Shown here: positions 1-11,282 of the stretch, piece by piece
Position numbering within the stretch: position 1 is the first letter of the stretch
How the letters are laid out: every line of letters starts with the position of its first letter
Assembly (NCBI GenBank): GCA_963377175.1
Contig: CAUJNA010000857.1
Coordinates: forward strand, 1,126,501-1,190,500
DNA length: 64,000 nucleotides
From: Effrenium voratum
Taxonomy: Eukaryota > Sar > Dinophyceae > Suessiales > Symbiodiniaceae
Direction: 5' to 3'
Notes under the pieces: generated by a model
Database searches by the model: none
Seen by the model: only the letters and a program-made list of their open reading frames with translations
What the model was told of the DNA's origin: nothing
Program-made: the position numbers and the translations under genes

Positions 1-413
1 GCTCGCTTTCCGGCTTCGGGAGGCTTCCTGAGACTAGGAAGGTGAATCCCCCTTGGCTTGCATTGCAGCACAAACGGTCAGTGTAATTTTGGCTTGCTAA
101 TGCATTCTTAACAACCTGTATCAAGTCGACTAGTGCCTGATGGGGTATGTTTTGCACTACTTAGTACAAAAGCGTTCACTGTCCAAAAGTTCACAGGCAC
201 AAGATGCAAAGACCGACCCAGTTTCACAGGGGTCCTTTGCCAGCATCTGTTCCCGGTAACAGTCAACCAGGGACGCCAGGTGGCCCTCCAAAAGGGAGGT
301 GCAATTCCATGTTCAGGACAAAGGAGGAGAGGGTGGCCCCTTTGTGCGGCGAAATCGTTTGCAGAAGTCTGGATAGCTTCAAGAAAACACGCGCACACAC
401 ACACACACACACC

Positions 414-514
414 CATAGGTGGCCTTCTGGAAAAATAGATGGCCCTGGCAAATGGAACAACACCCATCCAAACCAGTGCCATCTATTTTTAACCACCTAA
501 AAAGGACGCCTATG
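414..514. mobile_element. TIR element family 4 (AGGTGTCCTTTT ends)
   Basis: CATAGGTGGCCTTCTGG ... CTAAAAAGGACGCCTATG around the core ATGGCCCTGGCAAATGG and AACCAGTGCCATCTATTTTT. Confidence 0.8.
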
Positions 515-1838
515 CTCACCCGGTTGCACATCTCCTTCCCCCGCCTCGAGCTCAATGTCCCGCAGCAGGCTCTTTTGGTCCTCGCCCGACTTCGCCTGGC
601 ATGAGGGTAGCTGCATCGCGAAGGGAGACTGTCCTCATCCTTGGCTGCGTACATCCTTTGCGTGCAGCCACCCACCAAACAGAAATGTGAGCCATGGGAA
701 CCCCTGTCTTCCCCAATTTTTTTGTGGGTCCCACGTGCTTCACTCCCTGGAAAATGTGTTTGTAGGCAGGTGGGTTCCAAACATCCCTCAAGGCGGGCTT
801 CTTTTCGATGAGTTTCTTTCACTGTTCTTGGTATATGCTCATTGGCTTCAACACGAAACTTTCCGATTGGCCTTTCAAAGTGAGTCAATCTTAAAGGCAC
901 AACCACGTTCAGGTCTGCATGTCTGTTCTAACGCCCCCGTCCTCAAGTTGTCTCTTCAATGGGTTGCTGACATGATGTGTTAATTAACAAAAAACTGTAA
1001 CATGGGAAATGTAGGGGGTCGCTAGTTGCTGAATGGGCAAATCCATTCAAGACCCGAAAACATGCACGAAATACGGGAAAGCCGTCCGACAACCAGGATT
1101 GGAAATGATTGGCACAGATGCGAACTTCTCGGGCGGTTTGTTTTCGCTTGGCTTGTTCGTCCCTCAGGTATTGGGATGAAGCTGCCTGTTGGGATTGGGG
1201 TGGGCTTGTGCTGGATTGGAGGGAATTCGACAATTCGGGTAAGGGTGCTTCAGGGTGCGTTTTAGGGTGGGCGTGGGGTGGATGTTGGGTTGCTTGTGAA
1301 TGAGTTGAAGCTTTGAGGCTGCTGTGGGGTGTGATTTTGAGGCTAGTTTCGGAGTTGTTTCAGGACTTTTGGGTGTGGGTTTAGGGTTGTTTCGGGGTTG
1401 GCTTGGGGGTGGTTTACACTGTATTTTGGATTGGGCTTAGGACTGGATTGGGGCTGAGTTTGATCTGGTTTGGATGGTTAGAGCTGGTTTAGCTTGGGTT
1501 TTAGACAAGGTTGAAGCCAAAAGCCGCAAAAGCCCCCCAAAAAAAGAAACGACCAACCAACAAACCCAAATCACATGCTCGATGCTTTTAAACTATCAGT
1601 TGTCCAGGACACACTCAAGCGAAACTTGCAACTTGTGCTATTCACTCGGGCAACTGCATAGTTGCCTTCCACGCTTGCGCTCACTCAACGCATCTTTTCA
1701 CGCGGCAGGTGCTCAGGAGCGAGCTCTTAAGATGTGCACCAACATGGGGCCCTCTCAACTGTCGAGCCGACTTGACCCCACTGAGCGAGAAAAGATTGGG
1801 GGCTCTGTTTTTCCACCAGTTTTTGGGCATAGTCGAAA

Positions 1839-1956
1839 CATAGGCGACCTTCTGAAAAAAGAAAAAAACGATGGCCCTGGTAAATGGGTAATAAAACCAA
1901 TCTAAACCAGTGCCACCTGCTTCTAAGCAAACTAACCGAGCAAAAGGACACCTGTG
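1839..1956. mobile_element. TIR element family 4
   Basis: CATAGGCGACCTTCTG ... CAAAAGGACACCTGTG with the same core (GATGGCCCTGGTAAATGG, AAACCAGTGCCACCTG). Confidence 0.8.
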
Positions 1957-4900
1957 CCAAAACCGGCCTGGGGCTGGGGGAAAAAAAAAAGAAAAAAAGG
2001 TCCCAGGTCCCATCAACGCTTTGCTGAGCGATCCCTCAAGCCTCAAGCTTGGGGTGTCGGATCGGGGGGCCTGTGTCAAAGCCATAACTGGAGCTCGGGT
2101 GGCCATTGCGTGGCCTTTCGGGGGAAACACAATTCCATTCGCATCTTTTTTCTTCTCTGCCGGGAAAAAAGAAAAAGATGCCTGAGGATGAAGAACGTCA
2201 AGCTCTCGAAATGGTGGCTTTCAATCGTTGCAATCGAAATGCTGGCCTCTGCCTTTGACACGCCGAAGGTTCACGGGAAAGGGCATCTATCCCACTCAGA
2301 CGATGGCAGCTTCAGCCTCAAACCCGCAGCAAGTCTGGGAAGTGATTCATGGGCAAGATTGATACACCGGCAGATCACTGGTCCATCTAAGAAAGTCTTG
2401 GGGTGTTGCCCCCGATTTTCCCCCAGGTGGCCCCCGATTCGAGTCTGGGACATGGTACCCTCCCGAGCAAAATCTGGGACCTGATCTCGAGACTTCCGCG
2501 CTTTCGTCCGAAGTCTCATGGCCAGTGCCAAGGAAATGAACCGGGTAACCATTTGCTCAAGCTCCCTGAACAAAATAAGAATATGTCTAGTAGTGATAGA
2601 TTCCCTCTAAAACCGACGGGATAGATTCCCTTTAAAACCAACAGGGGAAAAAATAGTCGTTTCAGCAAATGGAAGGCAAGCAACCATGTGATGCAAGCTG
2701 AGAGCACCACGCCAGTGAAGGCGATCTGCCTCACAACCTAGTCGGCTCGAGTGGCTCGAGTGGCCCAGATGTGTCAAGAAGCAACCCCCTACACGAAAGC
2801 AAAAGGAGGCTCTGGTGCAGACTGGCTACTGATGTCTGGACAATTGCTCTTTACACATGTAACAAGAGGTTGGGCCAGTCAGCTTCCGTTCCGGCAAACG
2901 AAAGCGGAAGCATCGCCTGATCTCCGGAAAAAGGTCTGGTAAAACCTCCATGGATTGGAACCAAAACCTTACATGCGAGAAGTTTAGCCGGAAAAAGAAA
3001 CCAACCCCTTGTCTGGTTGTCTTGAAATGGGGGAGCGCCAACGGGCCTTTACCCTACCCCACCCCAAGCGCCACCGCACCCTTCCGGCCGCCACATTCGC
3101 TGCTGTGAGGGAGTGAGGCAAAACCTGATATAGCATATCTATCCTGGTGCCCCTAAAACCCAACCAAACAATGAGTGTTTCAAGAACAGTGGGGTAGAAC
3201 ACACCCTCTCCTAGTTCCCCTAGGAAAACCAAAAATAAATGAGAGCTTAAAAGAACTGTGGTACTTTCTTTGAAAAAATACGCCCAGGTGGCATTTTCAA
3301 CAGCACCGGAACCCCCCTAAAACTGAGTCTTCTTTTGAACCCTCGCTGATTCAGCTGCCAACCACACCTCTTATCACCAGCCGATTTGGACCAAACCCAT
3401 AATGTTGACCCCATATGAATCAACTCCAGTTTAAAAATAGGGGGGGCAGGGTGTTCTTGGGTTCAGCAGGAATCAGACCACTTTTGGAGGGGCCCCACCC
3501 CCACCCCCTATCAATAAACTGAAAACGGTTGATTGATACGGCGTCAACTCCCTGTTTGTCCACAGGTGGTTTGAAGGAAGGTCAAAGGCGCAGAGACTTA
3601 AGACTTCATTGAAAAGGGGTCAACATAAGCTTTCAGCAGGGAACAAATACAAACATTATACATTATTTTTAACATTACTCTTGGTCTTTTTGATTTTATG
3701 TAGTACTTTTTCCTGTTTGTTGGGGCGGGCTTTTCCCGAATCGGACCGAACCTCCGCCTGGCCTGATACCAGGCGGTGATGGTCACCACCGTCATGAAGG
3801 CGGTGCAGGCCCCTAGGCCATAGACCTCAGTCGGTGTTCGAACAGTCGGGGGCCACGATTTGAAGGGGGTATGGTTTTTAAAACCATGAATTATGGACCC
3901 ACTGTTTCTTGGGGTCACTCATGAATCGGGTGGGTAGGCCACAAAGTGGATTAGTAGGCCACAATTCATATGTTAAAAACCATGAATTATGGCCCCACTA
4001 GTTCTTTGTGAGAGAAAACTGGGGATTAGTTTGGCCATCATATTACTTCCGGCAAAAACCGTGTTGGCCTTGCCCAGACCATGTCCCAGTTCACCTGTCC
4101 ATTGTAACCTTCTCGCCCCGTACCTCCCCAACCCTCCCCCTGTTTCACCAAGAGGCCCCACACAAATTCCGATCTTCTTAGAAAATGAGAAGGACCTCAG
4201 GGCTCAGGAGAGAAGGCCTCAATTGAGTCTGGCCTCCCCATTCTGCTCAAAGATCCCCAAAGCATGGCTACCAATCGCTGGAAAAATCGGTGGCTTTGGC
4301 AGTTTTGCCTGGATTCTCCCTGGAATTGGAACCGAACCCCAAGGAAAGCCTTCTCTACAACCTCCCCCACTCACCCAGGGCGTCGGCCCAGCGCGGCAGC
4401 GGCTTGGTGGACTTGGAAGGCTCCTGGACGAAGTCTGCCACGTTTTGTTCGCTCTCTCCCCCAAAGCGGGATCCATTTTGCAACATCAATCCCTAAAAAA
4501 AATCATGCCCTAAACCAGGGGTCACTGGATCTCCCCAAAACAACTCGCATTTTACTGGTGTCCATTGAAACTACCACTTTTGAAGGTTCCAGAACGGGAA
4601 ATGGTTCAGAAGCCCTGAACAAGGCTCGTTAGTAGCCCACCGCACGCCAAAGGATCGGCCCCGGCCCTTCCCAACAGGTGATTGATCCATCCGAGAACTC
4701 CTGCGCCACGCCGTCAATGGGGAAGTGCTCCTGAAAGGCGATCTGCCCTAGGACCTGCCGGCGTATCGCGATTTTTCTGGGGCACCCCTCTCGGGTGACC
4801 CTCTCAAAATAGGGGCCCAAAAATTGGCTTTGTGTTCTCCCTTTTTCCCTAAGCCAAGCGGTTTCTCAAAAAGAAAAAACACACACTTATAGAGCGAGGC

Positions 4901-5573
4901 GTACTCGCTGTCAAATCACACGACATGAATGCAAATGCGAACAACCGAATCGAAGGACATTTTAAGAAGGAAAAGTCCAAGGGTTCATCCGGAGAATCAA
5001 AGGACCTGACAGCACAAATGGTTCTCGCAGGTACGTCGAGGTGATCAGCCTTGATATCCGCATTTGCTCATTTGCTGTGGCCGCTTCGTTGGAACATTTG
5101 GATGGTCCCCCTGCAAGGACTTTTGTGCGTGACCCAGCACGGTGCGCACACACACGCACACACAACACGTGATCTTGGCCGAAAATAGGCAACCCCAAGA
5201 ATGTGCCTAAGACTCCGAAGACTCCGAAAATTCGAGGATTCCTCGCCAGAAATGTTGGTTTGGCCTAAGATTCCGCAGCTTCCGGGCTGAAGACTCCGAA
5301 GGTTTGGCCAAAACTCAAGGAAACATTGGCACCACCCCTACTAGTCATACAATTTGTTGTGTCGCCTTTGACATGAGAATTTGGTGAGTGTCCCCGATTT
5401 TCTAGTAGTGATTTGGTGATCGTGCCCTTGTCATCCCATTTAAAGTAGATGACAGATTTGAGCGGTGCAATAGTGATTCAGAGCCCACTTGGAAGGCAGC
5501 AAAAGCCATCGCAGCCATCAAGGACGATGGGGTGAAAACAAATGGCACAATTATCTCGATGTAATGTATTTGA

Positions 5574-5645
5574 CGAATGACCTTTCGGGTGTTGGGAATC
5601 AACCGCAAGGGGATTCCCTTAAAGGAAACCAGAGGGGACATTCCC
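5574..5645. mobile_element. TIR element family 5 (GGGAATGACC ends), degraded copy
   Basis: GAATGACCTTTCGGGTGTTG with GGGAATCAACCGCAAGG, TTAAAGGAAACC and right end GGACATTCCC. Confidence 0.65.
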
Positions 5646-6667
5646 TGCTGAGCAGCAGCAAGGTTAGTCCAGGGGATGACTAAACCCAAAGCGAGGAATG
5701 CGTTCACCCGACATGTTCATTTTTTTGGTGGGGGGAATTACCCCTGATTGTAGTCATGGAACGCATCATGTTACTTCCCTGAGCATTGCACCAATCAAGC
5801 TGGTCAACTCTGCAAATGAACTGTGCAATTGTGGGAGGTACTCTCAAAACACAAGGGATGGCAGTACTGTAGTCCGTTTGTGCCTCAGACAAAAGCAGGG
5901 GTGGTGCTGCAAACCCACAGGATGTTTAGCTTAGGCCTTTGAGGGGAAACCAAACGCAGCTGCTGATCGGTTGGAAATTTGTGTCCTACAAGATAGGACG
6001 CCTAGAACGGAATGGAATGCATTCTCCTTCAAACTTTTGGAAGGACCCATTCGAAGTGGCCCACCTACTTTTCCAACAAATTCAAACGACCCCTTCCAAC
6101 AATAGGGCCCTTTTGGTCGCTTCCATCCAGTTTTGGAAACAACCCCAACTGCTTTCAAGACCCGTAACTGGGGGGTCCAATGAATTATTATTCTTGGACA
6201 CTGCGTTTGCCTGATCCAGGAAACACAAAAAGCGAAAACATGTCTTGGAAACGCCTCAAGTTTGGTTCCTCATGTGCCAAAGGGTCCAACGATGTTTGAC
6301 AGCCCCATCAAAACTATACTGTTTCCTGTTTCCCTTTAAAGTAAAACCCAAAACACAATAGCCCCCCCAAAAAAACACCCACATCCATGCGCCATTCCTG
6401 GAGTCCTTGCACTTCAAAAGTTGCCAGTCACGCCTCGCTGGCGCTCACGGAGATGGAGGTCTGGCAGACCAGGAATCGCAGCATGCAGCCGGCCTCTGAG
6501 AGAGATGCGTGAAAAACTTGTCATGGGGATGGATTTGCCACAATCGAAACCGAGATGAGTGAAGGTTGGTAGGGGGCTTCGTGGAAACGCCCCGGGGTCC
6601 GAACGTCCGAGCGGTCCGAGAGGAGGGGCGCCCGAAACCTATTGACCGGTCTGGTTTGATAAATAAA

Positions 6668-6775
6668 GTTGATGTGGGCCCTTTTTCACCCCAGAGTTGG
6701 ATATGGAACCTCCGAACAAGGCCCGTTTCACCAAGGTTTGGTCCCAAGATTGTTTAATATTGATACAAACCTTAA
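6668..6775. repeat. Dispersed repeat, copy 1
   Basis: About 108 bp related to 8291-8400: shares TTCACCCCAGAGTT, GGAACCTCC, AAGGCCCGTTTCACC, AAGGTTTGGT and ATACAAA in the same order. Confidence 0.8.
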
Positions 6776-7440
6776 GCCTTATGAGATCGCAGAGCCACCA
6801 CACATGGGCAAAAGGATTCTTGTTGTTTTCTTGAGACCAAAAGCGCCCCAATTCGAGGCCTTCACTGCTAACGCCTGATTTTGCGACGCACGGATGCGCA
6901 TCTCCCAACGCCGCATTTCAGGCTGGGGGGGGGGGGGGGTGAATGTTCAGCGAGGGTGTTGCAACCAACAGAAAACATCGCCAACCTTGGAAGCGAGAGG
7001 TTTTCCCGAAGGAGCCCCAAAAAAAAGATGGGGAGGCGCGTTTCGGGCAAAGAACGTCTTTTGGGGTTCCTTCCGAATATGTTTAGGGCAAAGGATAAAC
7101 TTGGTCAACTTCCCTTTGGCGTAATGAAAACGCTGCCTGATTGATTGGGCTTGAGAGGGAGCCCTTCACACAGCGAAAAACCTTCGCCATAATCCATCAG
7201 GTCGATTAGTTCGGAGTGATTTCATGTACTTATACAGAAGGTAACCAAGAGAACCACCCTTTGGATTCCAAGAAGAAAATGGCTGCTTCCCTACTACACT
7301 GGTAACCAGGATCCACTGGGTCGCCCTAAGAAACCTGCCGCTTTCAGTGGCCCACGCAAGGTTCGAGGCAGAAATCCCGCACGGAATCCCTGCGCAGGCG
7401 CGTCTGGTATTGTTTTGCGGCGCCGTGCTTCAAATCTAAA

Positions 7441-8063
7441 TCAGTTGATTACGGGCGCAGCCACGATGTTTGGCAGCGTCGTCGGCCGAATTGGATGCGT
7501 TACACAAAGCTGACACAGCCTCTTCAGGACCTTCTTCGCCTGGTTTCCTGGGTCAACTCGCGCAGCATCTCCGTCAACAGCATTTTCCCCCAAGGCGGCA
7601 GACGGTCCCCAAAAAGAATGCCAACCTTTGTTGCTTCCGAGACCTGAAGGCCTGGTGGGTGGGACGGCCGAACTTCTTGCGCTCGTCCCTGGCATTTTTG
7701 TCCACGATTTGAGCTTCTGGGTGCCATTGCGCAGACACACCCTCTGCCCGCAAGCTTCTTGCCAAAGTGGCAGGGGCTACCTTCACCGCAAGCCTTGCAG
7801 CGCGCAAGAGCTGGTCGTGAGCGACCTTGGTCTCCGAATTCGCCTTTTTTTCAAAACCACTTTGAGACCTTGCCTCCTCGTCAGATCCGCTTGGCGCCTC
7901 GGCTCCTCGTTTTTGTGAGTCCAGAGCGCTCCGCAGATTGTCGTCAAATCCGGAGCACGCGCGCCCGGGCGGCCTCTACCCTTGCCGCATTTTGGACGGG
8001 CGTCCGACCTTGGCTGTTCCAGGCAAACATCTTGTCCAGCCCTTTCTCCGTAAGGGGGGCCAT
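7441..8063 (-). pseudogene. Frame-broken coding relic, product unknown
   Basis: Minus-strand coding-like sequence that must change frame at least three times without usable introns. It begins MAPLTEKGLDKMFAWNSQGR, shifts near 7946 to a Ser/Glu/Lys-rich segment (DDNLRSALDSQKRGAEAPSG), runs about 110 codons to QQRLAFFLG, then resumes as GKMLLTEMLRELTQETRRRR and KVLKRLCQLCVTHPIRPTTL. The longest intact piece is far longer than the exons elsewhere. A decayed retrocopy is my preferred reading. Real single-exon gene with assembly errors is the alternative. Confidence 0.45.
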
Positions 8064-8290
8064 GTGGATTAGAGAGCGGTGGGCGCGAGTGGGCATTCAA
8101 CAAGTCAGACGCACCTGTGCACGGCGAGTGCTCTCCAGGTGTTCTTCGCCAAAAACCTTCCCCCGGGTTCTGCGAAAAACACGCCCATCGGCTCCCGCCC
8201 GACTATCTTCCCCCCGCACCCCCTGGCCCAATGTTGGCTTCGTGGAAGGCTCCAAAGCATTTTTTGACCTGTTGGAATTCGATGAGCAAA

Positions 8291-8400
8291 GTTGATATGG
8301 GCCTTGGTTCACCCCAGAGTTTGACAGGGAACCTCCAAGCAAGGCCCGTTTCACCCCCAAGGTTTGGTGCCAAGATGGTTGACTCATGATACAAAACCCA
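8291..8400. repeat. Dispersed repeat, copy 2
   Basis: Direct-orientation relative of 6668-6775, roughly 80 per cent alike by eye. Confidence 0.8.
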
Positions 8401-8726
8401 AGGAGCGTTGTGACGTCTGCAACCAAAATGGGTGTTTCTTTTCCGCAGGCTTCGTTAATAAGGGGCACATCCAACTTTGAAGTTGGGGGGCAAGGGGGTT
8501 GGCACCTGTTTTCGCAGACAGGGTGTGCCCCTAGAAAGGTTCATTCCCACTCCAAAATGATTCCATACTCACCCACCAACCACAAGGACCAACCATTGTG
8601 CCTCGAACCGCCATTTTGAGAGCAAACCCATGCTATGTGAGTGTCTTCCTTTGTGGGTACCCCCTTTTGGTTGGTTTTAAAGGGAAGCCCAAAGGAAACC
8701 ACACCCTAAAAAACCAAAAGGAAACA

Positions 8727-8752
8727 AACACACACACACACACACACACACC
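8727..8752. repeat. (AC)n repeat
   Basis: Short perfect AC run inside a larger imperfect inverted repeat (8651-8777) with GTGGGTACC and AAACCCAC ends. Confidence 0.85.
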
Positions 8753-10324
8753 AAAAGGAAACCAAAAGCAAACCCACTTTGTTTTGGGGGGGAGGTCCCC
8801 TCATAGTTGGGGGGACGGGGGGGGGAGGTCAAAATCCGTAAAACCGCCAATGAGGAGCTCAATAAAATTCACCTCGACTTCCCAAAACGCCCCCAAGGCA
8901 CCTCCCTGATGGAGCGGATGCTCAGCTCGGTGGCGGGCACGGGACGCTTCAGGTACGACCGCCTCGGGCGCTCGAAGAAAACGGACGGAGGCGGGGCGTC
9001 GCCGCTCTCGCCGTCTCAGAGGAATGACCCCTATCAACCACCTGTATGGTTTCCTTTATTCGGGAATCCCCAGGTTGATGACCCCGATTGAAGTTGGTTT
9101 CCTTTCGGGAATCCCTAGGTTGATTCCAGATACCGCCGATCATCTCACCGCCGTAAACTGGCCAAGGGAGCCAGTTGGCTTTAACGTGAGTCCAGGAGGT
9201 CCAAGGTTGGTTCCATGTTGGTGGAAGGCTAACCATTTAGATTGTTTTAAGTACCGCAGAATTGTGTGTCTTTTGCCGGAAAGTTGACAGTCCAAGAAAC
9301 TCAGGGAGTGAGTGTGAATTTCGGATGACCACGATCTGAAGAAGCCGATGTTGGAATTTGCCCCAAAAAGGGCCCCATTGCTGACTATATGTCAGCTATC
9401 TGAGAGGTCTGCTAAATTCACCTTGCAGGAATGGCAAAGCCCCCCCCCCCGCAACCCCCAACGTATCAGGCTTAGGTTTTGACCATCCTCAACCAACCTG
9501 TCCTAGGAGGGTTCTATCAGACGTCAATAAAAGGTGTGCAAAAGAATCTCTCTTTGAGGGGCCTCAAAGAAGGGGTTCCATATCATCCGAGGGGGGAACA
9601 ATCGAACTAAGCACTCGCAAAGTCCCAAGCAGGCGGCCAAAAGATTACATGGCCCGCTCCGGTGTCCATTGATCTCAGCTTTGGCACCTCAACATTTGCA
9701 ACGGCCTGGTGCACTCCCAGCGAACATGGAAATGCCTTTCAACCAACAAGGCGGCGTCCCCAGCAAGCCGGACCCAGAACCAGAACCATTCCAAACCGGG
9801 CAGCACAGACCCCATGGAAAAGCATTGGGATTCAAGAAATGTTCTTTTGGTGATCTCCATCTGGTGAATTGGTGCATGTGTGAACTCTCGAGCTTTTGGA
9901 TTTGGGCCGATGTCGCAAAAAAAAAACAACCACCATTTTGGGGCCGCTACAAACAGAAGCCAGGGTCACAATATGATGCTTCCTGTTTGTGGTTTCTCTT
10001 CGAAGAGAAACCGCTTTTTTGTCCTTGTCGGGTTGCCCTTCAATTTCCCTTCTTGTGGTTTTCCCATATGAAGCGCCTACTCAACACCCACTTTGCCTGA
10101 GCCCATCACAACAAACCCAAGCAGGGGTCCCCGTGGCCGGCTTCAGCACGCGATTTGAGTCCCTCACCAGGTGTCGTCCTCACCAAACTCATCGCAATCC
10201 TGCACCAGGTGTCCAACTGACGTGCAGAAGCCGTGCCGGGGAAAGCTGACGCGACAGCCGCTGGCCGCTGGAGCGGTGGGTCCACTGGGGCAGGGTTGGG
10301 CCGCTTGCTTAGAGATGTGCGTAC

Positions 10325-10424
10325 GGCTGTGGGTCAAAAATATGTACCCAAAATGGAATCATGGTAAATGGAAACATGGACCAAAACCTGCAGTCGCCTG
10401 GTGGTTTAATTTTGACCCACACCC
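10325..10424. mobile_element. TIR element family 1 (GTGGGTC ends)
   Basis: 100-bp element with ends GGCTGTGGGTCAAAA and TTTTGACCCACACC and the core AAATGGAAACATGGACCAAA shared with other copies. The target duplication is eroded. Too short to encode a protein: a MITE. Confidence 0.8.
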
Positions 10425-10627
10425 ATACCGCCTTTGCAAAAACGACCTCCTCTTGCGTCCCTTTGGGGGGGACCTCCGTTGATCCGGTCAAGGACGCGAC
10501 GCCAAACGTGGTTTGACCCAACATTCCAATCACCATTAAAACAATGAGGGCTAATACAACCACCCCTTTGTCCCCAACAGCTGAAAGCTTTGCCCAAATA
10601 GGCTCCGGGGTGGTCCGGGGCGGCCCT

Positions 10628-10692
10628 AAGGTAAGGTTCCACGAGGGTTCCACCAGGGTTCCAGCAGGGTTCCACGAGGGTTCCACGAAACT
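10628..10692. repeat. 15-bp minisatellite
   Basis: Four to five tandem copies of a unit close to GGTTCCACGAGGGTT. Confidence 0.85.
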
Positions 10693-11025
10693 CTTCGAGG
10701 GCTGCGGGAGTGGTGCGAGCACTAAAAAGAGCACCGCATGCTGTTGGGGATATCACCTGAGCTTATTACATAGTAATTGTCATCTAACTTGGGTCGACCA
10801 TTCTTCTAATCTTGGTGGTTCCCAGCCATCCCCTTAGCTTCTTAGCTTAGTGCTTCGTGGCAGTTTCCGAATTTAACCCACTACAAGTTCGTCACGTGGG
10901 GCGGGGGATCAGAAAACCTGGAGTCGACCCTCTAAAAATAGGTAGGTCCATGACCCCACGATTTAGGGCAATGACCCCATTTGCAAAGGGTCATGGAGAC
11001 TCCAGGAAAACGGACAGCCCAGTAA

Positions 11026-11076
11026 TGGGGCTTCGACTCTGCCTGGAGTAATGGGGCTTCGACTCTGCCTGGAGTC
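11026..11076. repeat. 26-bp direct duplication
   Basis: AGTAATGGGGCTTCGACTCT followed by GCCTGG occurs twice in tandem, at the edge of an inverted repeat with GGAGTCTCCGTGACCC and GGGTCATGGAGACTC ends (11065-11158). Confidence 0.85.
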
Positions 11077-11206
11077 TCCGTGACCCTCAAAAAATTGGGT
11101 CATGACCCAAAATTAAGGGGTCATGGACCCATTTTTCAAGGGTCATGGAGACTCTAGGTGCTCCTTTTCTCCTGCATGGTGGCTTCTACGAATTTTGGGG
11201 CTCGAC

Positions 11207-11282
11207 CTCTGGCCGCCTGCTTGGCGCCGCGGCGCCGCGCCGCCAGCTTCTGCCGGAACTCGGTGACCCGCTGCTCCTCGAG
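11207..11282 (-). CDS. Isolated exon with cwf21-like helix
   Basis: Minus-strand GC-rich exon reading LEEQRVTEFRQKLAARRRGA, bounded by TGCGAG and GTCGAG. An ATG lies upstream in frame (11295-11297). The pattern LEE.RV.EFR.KL resembles the cwf21 helix (REIELKVMKFQDELE) found near the C-terminus of U2SURP and SRRM2. That likeness is suggestive only; the exon is 25 kb from the last plausible U2SURP exon. Confidence 0.5.

Larger units (their letters stand above)
1..7440. other. Non-coding stretch, no supported gene
   Basis: No exon with convincing splice sites and protein character was found. It holds two family 4 elements, one family 5 copy, a dispersed repeat and short CA or G runs. Open frames here look random. 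Confidence 0.5.
8064..11206. other. Non-coding stretch, one ambiguous open region
   Basis: Contains the second dispersed repeat, a GT/AC-containing inverted repeat, one family 1 element and minisatellites. The GC-rich stretch 8880-9025 is open on both strands (plus MERMLSSVAGTGRFRYDRLG) and may be an exon, but the strand could not be decided. Confidence 0.4.
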
